Positions 7,157-12,888 of a DNA stretch of 14,689 nt are shown here, piece by piece. The position numbers and the translations under genes were made by a program. Under the pieces are notes generated by a model. That model was given only the letters and a program-made list of their open reading frames with translations. It was not told the origin of the DNA and ran no database searches. How positions within the stretch are numbered: the stretch's first letter is position 1; every line of letters begins with the position of its first letter. Source of the stretch: Chloroflexota bacterium (GTDB lineage: Bacteria; Chloroflexota; Dehalococcoidia; DSTF01; JACRBR01); contig JACRBR010000274.1 of NCBI GenBank assembly GCA_016213125.1, positions 1-14,689 of the forward strand. The letters are read 5' to 3'.

Positions 7157-7882
7157 GTGAGCGAGGGAATGATACCGGAGACTGATAACAAGACGGCGCT
7201 GGTGATCGCGGCGCACCCGGACGATGCGGACTTCGGGGCGGCGGGGACGTCGTACCTGTGGACGCAGGCGGGATGGACGTTCTACTACCTGGTGTGCACC
7301 GACGGGTCGAAGGGGACGTCGGATCCGAACATGGACCCGGCGGAGCTGATCCGGATCCGGCGGGACGAGCAGCGGGAGGCTGCACGGCGGGCGGGGGCGA
7401 AGGAGGTGTTCTTCCTGGACAACGTGGACGGGGAGCTGCAGGTCACGCGAGACCTGCTGGGCGCGGTTGTGCGCCACATCCGCCTGCTGAAGCCGTACGC
7501 GGTGTTCACGCACGACCCGGAGGCGTTCATCGTGCGGAACAGCTTCATCAACCACAGCGACCACCGGAACACGGGGCACGTGGCGATCGACGCGATCTAT
7601 CCGACGGCGCGGGACCGGTTGAACTTCCCGGAGCACCTGGCGGAGGGACTGGACGTCCACAACGTGAAGGAGATCTATATCTGGGGATCGGAGAAGGCGA
7701 ACTTCGACGTGGACATCACGGACGTAGTGGACCAGAAGATCCACGCGTTGAACGCGCACATCAGCCAAGGGCTGGGGGCGGACAATCCGAACAGCGACTT
7801 CCTGAAGTTCGTGCGGGAACGGTGGCGGGGGGAGGACGGGCGGTACACGGAGCGGTTCCGGCGGGTGGTGTTGTTCCGGTAG
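7157..7882 (+). CDS. PIG-L/LmbE family zinc-dependent deacetylase
   Basis: Member of the PIG-L/LmbE N-deacetylase family, whose characterised relatives (MshB, BshB, PIG-L) remove acetyl groups from GlcNAc-linked substrates in thiol or glycolipid synthesis. Hallmarks, counted from GTG 7157: AAHPDDAD at residues 18-25 (zinc ligands His20 and Asp23, catalytic Asp22), the Arg-rich helix RIRRDEQREAARRAGA (66-81), and INHSDHRNTG (131-140), which supplies the third zinc ligand. The length of 241 residues is usual. An in-frame ATG at 7109 would add 16 residues, but GAAGGAG 6 nt before GTG 7157 makes the GTG likelier. No glycosyltransferase or thiol ligase gene lies nearby, so the substrate cannot be named. 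No signal peptide is seen, so it is probably cytosolic. Confidence 0.9.
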   Translation: MSEGMIPETDNKTALVIAAHPDDADFGAAGTSYLWTQAGWTFYYLVCTDGSKGTSDPNMDPAELIRIRRDEQREAARRAGAKEVFFLDNVDGELQVTRDLLGAVVRHIRLLKPYAVFTHDPEAFIVRNSFINHSDHRNTGHVAIDAIYPTARDRLNFPEHLAEGLDVHNVKEIYIWGSEKANFDVDITDVVDQKIHALNAHISQGLGADNPNSDFLKFVRERWRGEDGRYTERFRRVVLFR

Positions 7883-7900
7883 CCGGCCGGTCAGCTTGCC

Positions 7901-7924
7901 AGTGTCTCGGTGTCTCAGTGCGTC
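7901..7924 (+). repeat. Octanucleotide tandem repeat, RGTGTCTC type
   Basis: Three 8-nt units, AGTGTCTC, GGTGTCTC and AGTGCGTC, begin 18 nt after the deacetylase stop. They resemble the AGTNNTC heptamers with one added base and sit in the same position relative to a stop codon. Confidence 0.55.
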
Positions 7925-7993
7925 GGCGCTAACGCATGAAGTGACAGTCGCGTCCATGTACCTGCACACAAGAGGATGAAAGGGCCGAACACG

Positions 7994-8052
7994 TGCCCTG
8001 GACGCAGTTGGGCATGCCGCAGCATGCCCCTACAACCGCGACTTGCAGGGCA
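7994..8052. repeat. Nested inverted repeat, REP-like
   Basis: The inner hairpin is GGGCATGC (8010-8017) and GCATGCCC (8022-8029), 8 perfect pairs around a CGCA loop. The outer arms TGCCCTG (7994-8000) and CAGGGCA (8046-8052) are also perfect complements. No run of T follows the inner hairpin on the + strand, so it is a poor intrinsic terminator. The GTAGGGGCATGC-type palindrome looks like dispersed REP elements of GC-rich genomes. The rest of the 319-bp gap (7883-8201) shows no other gene. Confidence 0.5.
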
Positions 8053-8137
8053 AGGACCTCGTACTGATGCCGGAACACCGTGTTCGCGGGCGCAGATCAT
8101 GTGTTCGACTCGATGTTCGTGAATTGACCTGTGCCCC

Positions 8138-8166
8138 TTCACAACGTGATCTCCGCGTGATACCAT
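8138..8166 (+). promoter_or_regulatory. Sigma-70-type promoter of the exported membrane-anchored protein
   Basis: TTCACA (8138-8143, 5 of 6) and TACCAT (8161-8166, 4 of 6) are 17 nt apart. Transcription would begin near 8173, about 29 nt before GTG 8202. The frame running back to 8043 would start upstream of this promoter, which supports the shorter protein. Confidence 0.45.
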
Positions 8167-8201
8167 CCGCTCTCGGCGGGGCAAGTGGAATCGGGGTTGC
8201 G

Positions 8202-8768
8202 GTGAAGTGGATGCTCACGGCTCTCGCCGGCGTGCTCGCGATCGCGGGCGCGGTACTGCACCAATCGACAACAGGACAGGCACAGCAGGCAACGTTCGTC
8301 TCCCCGGGCGAGGGCGGCGCCGGATCACGGTTCCAGATCGTCGGGGAGGCGGGATGGACGCCGGGCGAGACCATCACGCTGGAGTTTACGTTCGTCGACG
8401 TACCGCCGGCGCAGGCCGAGGCGTTCGCGGGCCCCTTCTATCGGACGGAGCAGGTGACGGCGCTGCGGGACGGGACGTGGAGCTTCCCGGTGGTGCTGAA
8501 CGAGGACGTGCTGCCGTTCCCGCTGTGGAGGCCGGGGTACATCGCCATCCGGGCGCGCGGGGCGGCGCAGACGACGTTGACGCTGTTCACCTACATGGTG
8601 GATGGCCGAGGGCCGCAGGGGCCGCCACCGCTCGCGGAGTTCGGGTTTGGGCCGGGTGACTCCGGGCATGCTGGAGTGTTGGGTACCGTGGCCCTGTTTC
8701 TCGCTGCGACGGGGGTGCTCGCCCACGTATCGGGAAGGCTTCGCATGCGGCGGTCGACCGCTGGCTGA
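8202..8768 (+). CDS. Exported protein with C-terminal membrane anchor, unknown function
   Basis: Not recognised as a named family. From GTG 8202 the protein has 188 residues: a signal peptide (KW then MLTALAGVLAIAGAVL, about 1-28), a beta-rich extracytoplasmic domain of about 115 residues (FVSPGEGGAGSRFQIVGEAG onward, with GWTPGETITLEFTF at 51-64 and DGTWSFPVVL at 90-99, reminiscent of Ig-like folds), a Gly/Pro-rich linker (136-157), one transmembrane helix (159-176, VLGTVALFLAATGVLAHV) and a basic cytosolic tail. GTG 8202 is chosen because it gives a clean signal peptide and lies 29 nt after the inferred transcription start; ATG 8211 is an alternative. The frame stays open upstream to a TTG at 8043, but that extension is not protein-like. 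It converges on the copper cluster across 50 bp with no clear terminator. Confidence 0.72.
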   Translation: MKWMLTALAGVLAIAGAVLHQSTTGQAQQATFVSPGEGGAGSRFQIVGEAGWTPGETITLEFTFVDVPPAQAEAFAGPFYRTEQVTALRDGTWSFPVVLNEDVLPFPLWRPGYIAIRARGAAQTTLTLFTYMVDGRGPQGPPPLAEFGFGPGDSGHAGVLGTVALFLAATGVLAHVSGRLRMRRSTAG

Positions 8769-8818
8769 CGGATCAAGCGTCATATGCGCGAACGACCGGG
8801 TCTTCGCTTCAGGAACGG

Positions 8819-9670
8819 CTACCGGGGCGTCTCCACCAGGCTGACGTCCAGTTGCCCGAGCAGCGCGACGGCCGCAGCGCCACCGTCAGCGGTGTCCGTG
8901 CGGTAGGTTAGCAGCACCATGGCCATAATCGAGCCTCGATGGAACACGGCAAGATATCCGACGCCCGTTGTGTACGGGATCCGGAAGAGCGAGGCCTGCT
9001 CCCCAATCTCGGGAGCGGGTAACGGTATGGCGTCGGCGCTGCCGGCGAGCTCTGCCGCACGCTTCACCGCGATGGAGGCGCCGGTCGGATTCGCGTACAG
9101 CTCCAGTCCAAGGGTCGCCCCCTCAACGCCACCAGGCGCTACATGGTCGAACGCGGCGCGGTAGCCGTTCACTCGGGCGCCGGCGAGCACCACGGCCCTC
9201 GTAAGTTCCGGGGCAGGTGACGCCTCGATCAAACGGAAGTTCGGAATGTATTCGGCCGTTACGGATACGTACCCCTCGCCCAGTTGGTCCGCCGTGAGCA
9301 TTGCGGAGCGCAGCCTCGCAACGGACACCTCGCGGCCGTCGGTGATGGCGGGCGGCGGAGCTTCCGATCCCAGGTACACGTCTTCGGCAGGCACGCCGGC
9401 ATCGCTCGCATTTTGATCGGCTGTCGGTTCCGGCGTCGGAGGCGCGTACGTCGCCGCGGGTGCGGCGTTGACCGCGGTTGCGGTTTCGACGATCGCCCGC
9501 TCGGCCGTGGCTTGGCCGGAAGGCAAGGTCGAGACGGTGGACTTGCCGGGTGAGGCGGAGCCGATCGCGGGCGTGGGCCCGCTACCGGGGCCATCGTTCC
9601 CGCTCCCGTCGTCGCATGCGGCGCCCGCGATTGCGATTGCAATCAGACAGCCGACCAGCAGGGGTTTCAT
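8819..9670 (-). CDS. Lipoprotein of unknown function, last gene of the copper/redox cluster
   Basis: Exported lipoprotein of 283 residues. The signal peptide MKPLLVGCLIAIAIAGAAC puts the lipidated cysteine at residue 19, followed by DDGSG and a long low-complexity linker rich in Ala, Thr, Pro and Gly (about 20-100). A folded domain follows (about 105-283) with SAMLTADQLGEGY, YRAAFDHVAPGGVEG and TTGVGYLAVFHRGSIMAMVL. I do not recognise the fold. The frame extends upstream to 9751, but ATG 9670 starts the signal peptide and overlaps the stop of the preceding gene as ATGA, so the two are probably translationally coupled. GGTGAG lies 6 nt upstream. It has no obvious copper motif; its role is inferred only from position at the end of the cluster. 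Confidence 0.78.
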   Translation of the reverse strand: MKPLLVGCLIAIAIAGAACDDGSGNDGPGSGPTPAIGSASPGKSTVSTLPSGQATAERAIVETATAVNAAPAATYAPPTPEPTADQNASDAGVPAEDVYLGSEAPPPAITDGREVSVARLRSAMLTADQLGEGYVSVTAEYIPNFRLIEASPAPELTRAVVLAGARVNGYRAAFDHVAPGGVEGATLGLELYANPTGASIAVKRAAELAGSADAIPLPAPEIGEQASLFRIPYTTGVGYLAVFHRGSIMAMVLLTYRTDTADGGAAAVALLGQLDVSLVETPR

Positions 9671-10287
9671 TGCGTGCTCACCGTGGACACGTTCGTTGTA
9701 ATCGATTCGGCGCCCGAAACCGATCCTCCCAGTCGCACTGTGAACTTCCACGTACCGACCATCACGACGGGCACCTCTGCGCGGTACGTGCCGGGACTGC
9801 CGGCCAGGGGCAGAAGCGCCGCATACGGGATCTGGTGCGCGCAGGGCATCTCCGCCATGTCCGCACTCACCAGGGGGTTCGCGTCCGTCAGTGCGTTTCC
9901 GTTGATGGTGACCTGCGCCGTGATTTCCGTGCGAAGCGGCCCGACCGCGCGCCCGGTCAGGCTGACATCTGCCTGGCCCTTGCCGGGTTCTTCGCCGCAG
10001 GCCGGGACGTCACCCACGTTCACGGACCCGCTGTCCTGCGTCTGCGGGGTGCCTCCGGGCGTTCCCGATCGCGCCAGCGCATCGGCCACGGGCTCGTTCT
10101 GCACCCAGTACAGGGCAGCTGCGACGATGGCCGACGCCAGGACCATCACCACCGACATCACGGCGAGGGCGACGGCCGCGGATGCGCTGATGCGGGGAAG
10201 GCGAACCGGGACGGCGGCCTTCATTCCTGCCCGCCGCCCTGCGGCTCGTCTAGCAGCCCGGGATCCCCGATCTCCGCGTTTGTTCAC
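9667..10287 (-). CDS. Membrane-anchored YtkA-like protein
   Basis: 206 residues from GTG 10287: a very basic N-terminus (1-30), one transmembrane helix (about 36-60, SAAVALAVMSVVMVLASAIV), a linker, then an extracytoplasmic beta domain (about 97-205). The end of the domain, GTYRAEVPVVMVGTWKFTVR (167-186), matches the pattern of YtkA-like and FixH-type domains (G.Y.a.v.m.G.W.i.V). Upstream, ADMAEMPCAHQ carries two Met, a Cys and a His that could bind copper; a second Cys is at 97. It starts 7 bp after the CopD-like gene and overlaps the next lipoprotein start by 4 bp. Family members are linked to copper handling or oxidase maturation, which suits the neighbours, but metal binding here is inferred. 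An internal ATG at 10224 is an alternative start. Confidence 0.7.
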   Translation of the reverse strand: MNKRGDRGSRAARRAAGRRAGMKAAVPVRLPRISASAAVALAVMSVVMVLASAIVAAALYWVQNEPVADALARSGTPGGTPQTQDSGSVNVGDVPACGEEPGKGQADVSLTGRAVGPLRTEITAQVTINGNALTDANPLVSADMAEMPCAHQIPYAALLPLAGSPGTYRAEVPVVMVGTWKFTVRLGGSVSGAESITTNVSTVSTQ

Positions 10288-10294
10288 ATCGCCC

Positions 10295-10924
10295 TCAGTG
10301 TCCGTGCGCCAGGAGGTGCACGTAGCTCAAGACCGCGGAGATCGCCACGATCGCCGCGCCCATCACGAGACTGCCGGTGGAGATGAGTGCGACGCCACGC
10401 TCTGCCATCCGCCGGTCACCGCTTTCACGCCACGCAACGTCACTCCAGGCCTCGGCCCCGCCGCGCAGGAAAGGCAAGGCCCCATCACGCTGCTGCTGTG
10501 CTACCGCCTGGAGCGCGCTGATCCTCCACGTCACTACCACCAGCCCCAGAAGCATGCCCCCGATGATCACGTGCTTCGCGAACAGCAGGAGCGTGTAGCT
10601 GCGCATGTACTGGACAGAGGCATCCGTCGCTTCCCATGGATATGGCAGCGGCCACGGCACATTGTTGAACTGGTTATAGACACCACTCAGCAAGAGCACG
10701 GCGATCGCGATCCACATGGGCGCCATTGCGTGAGACCGCAATTCGCGCATACCATCCGCCACCCGTTCATCGTCACTCCGCGCGATCGCCCAGCTTGTCG
10801 CACTCACGAATATCAGCGCTCCTAGCCAGGCGACGGCAGCAACGAAGTGCACGGCGAGAATGAAGATGTCGCGCCATTCGTCCGAGGTAACGCCGGCGCC
10901 AGAGTGCAGCAACGTTGCGTCCAT
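10295..10924 (-). CDS. CopD-like four-helix membrane protein
   Basis: Integral membrane protein of 209 residues with four predicted helices (about 19-42, 68-85, 110-134, 177-203). Features of the CopD family are the first-helix HFVAAVAWLGALIFVS (26-41), SGVYN after helix 2, and LLFAKHVIIGGMLLG (113-127) with an intramembrane His117. The C-terminus, YVHLLAHGH, adds three His that could bind metal. Standard CopD is longer (about 300 residues, eight helices, often fused to CopC); this is the half-size form seen in many genomes. CopD-type proteins are linked to copper passage across the inner membrane. GGAG sits 4 nt before ATG 10924, and the gene lies 16 bp after the multicopper oxidase gene. 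No CopC is present. Confidence 0.72.
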   Translation of the reverse strand: MDATLLHSGAGVTSDEWRDIFILAVHFVAAVAWLGALIFVSATSWAIARSDDERVADGMRELRSHAMAPMWIAIAVLLLSGVYNQFNNVPWPLPYPWEATDASVQYMRSYTLLLFAKHVIIGGMLLGLVVVTWRISALQAVAQQQRDGALPFLRGGAEAWSDVAWRESGDRRMAERGVALISTGSLVMGAAIVAISAVLSYVHLLAHGH

Positions 10925-10940
10925 CTGTCTCCGATAAGGG

Positions 10941-12104
10941 CTACGCGCGCCCCACTTCGCAGAGATCGTGTACGTACTTCACAAGGCGGGGGTCCCCGCG
11001 CATCGGGAGCGTCCGCGTGGCGCTGTCATCGCTATCATCGATGACGTCAAAGAACCCCATCCAGCCCAGCATCGTGAACTCCGATTGATGGGCGTGAAAC
11101 ATGTAACGGCCGGGGTACTTGTACGTGAACTCCACGATCGCCCGTTCACCCTGCGAGAGGGAAACGATGTCGGTCAGCTCGGTAGGCACCAGGCTGGTAC
11201 CGCTCTTGAATACATGGAACATGTTGGCGTGGATGTGGAGTGTGTTAACCGCATCGAACTCCGTCATGTTGACCAGATAGATTCTCACGAGCTGGCCGAC
11301 CTTGATCTGGATCGGGTACTTCGCGTAGTACATGCCGATGCCGTTGACCGTGTACACCTCGTTTTCGCCGTCCTGATTCAGGTCGAACCCGTTCATGACC
11401 ATCACCAGCTCCAGCGCCTCCGATCGCGGCAGCGGTGGGTCGACGATCATGGCGCCGTACAGGCCGCGCGCGATGTGCTGGTCAATGGGATCGGTGTGGC
11501 AGTGGTACGGATACAGGCCGTACGGCTCGGCGGTGAATTCGTAGGTTACCGACTCGCCCGGGGCCGCCACCTCGAACACGCCGTCCTGGTTGGCCGGATG
11601 GACGCCGTGCCAGTGGATGCTGTGTGCGTGCTCGCCGTCGTTTCGCAGGGTCACCCGGAGGGTGTCGCCCTCCGTCGCACGGATGATGGGCCCAGGAACG
11701 TGTCCGTTATAGGTCCAGGCCTCGAAGAAGGTGTCCTTTGCGATCTGGATCGTCTTGTTCTGGGCGACGAGGTTGTACTCCCGAACCCGCCCGGGGCGCG
11801 CAGGCTGGGCAGGCGGCGGGTACAGGAGATGATCCAGCTCGCCCGGCTCGCCCGCCGGGCCCGGAAAGGGCGGAAAGACGCTGCGGTCTCCGATGGCCTG
11901 GAGGACTTTCGCGTGCTGGATCTGGCTGGCGTCCGAGACCTTTGGCACGGGCACGGCTCCCGGGTCGGACGTGTGCCCGGCCGTGTGCGCGGCCTCCTCG
12001 GCCGGAGTCGCCGCGGGGCCGGAACTCCCAGAGCAGGCGGTAACCGCCGCGCCGGCCCCTGCCAGCCCGACTGCCCTGAGGAAGTCGCGGCGTCCCAGTT
12101 TCAT
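10941..12104 (-). CDS. Tat-exported two-domain multicopper oxidase
   Basis: Extracytoplasmic multicopper oxidase of 387 residues that would couple one-electron substrate oxidation to O2 reduction (family knowledge). The Tat signal GRRDFLRAVGLAGAGAAVTAC (4-24) ends in a lipobox-like VTAC, so it may be a Tat lipoprotein. Two cupredoxin domains carry all four HxH pairs of a trinuclear cluster: HSIHWHG (His164, His166), YHCH (His201, His203), LHIH (His290, His292) and FHAH (His337, His339). A type 1 site in domain 1 is built from His161, Cys202 and His210. Domain 2 has Ala338 where a type 1 Cys would be, so this fits type C two-domain oxidases rather than small laccases. Copper nitrite reductase is the nearest alternative but lacks this full set. 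ATG 12104 is chosen because it begins the Tat signal and follows GGAGAG. Confidence 0.88.
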   Translation of the reverse strand: MKLGRRDFLRAVGLAGAGAAVTACSGSSGPAATPAEEAAHTAGHTSDPGAVPVPKVSDASQIQHAKVLQAIGDRSVFPPFPGPAGEPGELDHLLYPPPAQPARPGRVREYNLVAQNKTIQIAKDTFFEAWTYNGHVPGPIIRATEGDTLRVTLRNDGEHAHSIHWHGVHPANQDGVFEVAAPGESVTYEFTAEPYGLYPYHCHTDPIDQHIARGLYGAMIVDPPLPRSEALELVMVMNGFDLNQDGENEVYTVNGIGMYYAKYPIQIKVGQLVRIYLVNMTEFDAVNTLHIHANMFHVFKSGTSLVPTELTDIVSLSQGERAIVEFTYKYPGRYMFHAHQSEFTMLGWMGFFDVIDDSDDSATRTLPMRGDPRLVKYVHDLCEVGRA

Positions 12105-12150
12105 CGCTAACACTCTCCAACCCGCGCTGATCGTGCGCGGTGCCAGGGTC

Positions 12151-12888
12151 CTAATGGTAGCTCGCCCGAACCCCGATCCAGTCGATCCAGAGGTCGCGCC
12201 GCGTATCGTCCGACACACTGATAACGCGCACGGCCAACCGCCCGTTGTCAAGCTCGCCCGCCGACCACGTTCTGCCCCACGTGTCGTCCGGCAATCCGGC
12301 CGTCAAGAAGGCCGGCTCGGCGGTGAGCTGGTTCGTTCGCTCGGGCTCGGTCCAGGTCTGCCCCCCATCCCAGGAGAGTTGCACGCAGAAGTACACCTGC
12401 CCGATGGCGTCATCCGTCCTCGCCTCAAGCCCGACTTCGATCCCATCGATGATCGGGGCCGATGAGTCCAGTTGCAGCAGAATGTCGTCGAAGCGGTGCC
12501 GGTCCTTGGCTGCGCTCAAGCACGATGCAGCCAAACCGGCGCCGCTGTCCTTGTCGAACGCCTCGACGCCGTCGTCGGCAAGCGCGGCATCGCCCAATGC
12601 CCAACCGTCGCCGTCTCCGCCGGACTCCGGCGCCTGCCGCCTCGGCACCGCCCACGTCGTCTGGCGCACGACCGGCGGAGGGGTGGTTGGACGGGCGCTC
12701 GTCGGATCTGCGATAGGGGGACTGGCCATGGCGTCCACCACGGTTGCATTCACCAACGTGGCACTCCCGCCCCCGGATTCCGTGGGCGCCCCGCCGCCGG
12801 CGGAGTCGTCACATCCGGCGGCCGCCACCGCGGCGGCACAGATCAACCCCAGCGTCGCGACCCTCAGCACCAAGCCTACGGGGCGCAT
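12151..12888 (-). CDS. Lipoprotein with C-terminal beta-rich domain
   Basis: Exported lipoprotein of 245 residues. The signal peptide has a lipobox VAAAGC with Cys26, followed by DDSAGGG as in the other lipoprotein of this cluster. A low-complexity linker (about 27-85) leads to a folded domain (about 95-245) containing VEAFDKD, IDGIEVGLEA, VQLSWDGGQTWTE and DLWIDWIGVRASY at the end. The pattern (F.dI..i.gi.v.leA ... vqlSwDgG.tWt ... l.iD.i.v.) matches beta-sandwich domains of secreted adhesion or carbohydrate-binding-like proteins; no catalytic motif is seen. ATG 12888 lies 13 bp inside the upstream dockerin-protein gene, implying coupled translation, and 46 bp separate its stop from the oxidase ATG. 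It may tether or display a partner at the cell surface; that is inference. Confidence 0.8.
   Translation of the reverse strand: MRPVGLVLRVATLGLICAAAVAAAGCDDSAGGGAPTESGGGSATLVNATVVDAMASPPIADPTSARPTTPPPVVRQTTWAVPRRQAPESGGDGDGWALGDAALADDGVEAFDKDSGAGLAASCLSAAKDRHRFDDILLQLDSSAPIIDGIEVGLEARTDDAIGQVYFCVQLSWDGGQTWTEPERTNQLTAEPAFLTAGLPDDTWGRTWSAGELDNGRLAVRVISVSDDTRRDLWIDWIGVRASYH

Noticed and set aside
8010..8034. Rho-independent terminator of the deacetylase gene
   Set aside because: The stem is good but no T-run follows; the next bases are CCTACAAC.
8043..8201. N-terminal extension of the exported protein from a TTG codon
   Set aside because: The extension overlaps the palindrome and the promoter and is not protein-like; the signal peptide begins at 8202.
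9674..10825. 383-residue + strand open frame across the YtkA-like and CopD-like genes
   Set aside because: It spans two well-supported minus-strand genes with transmembrane and family motifs; its own translation is Arg/Thr/Pro-rich without structure.
10941..12104. Copper nitrite reductase (NirK)
   Set aside because: All four HxH pairs of a trinuclear cluster are present, and the axial Met of NirK is replaced by Leu; a two-domain multicopper oxidase fits better.
10968..12110. 380-residue + strand open frame opposite the multicopper oxidase
   Set aside because: Complement of a gene with all copper ligands conserved; no motif of its own.
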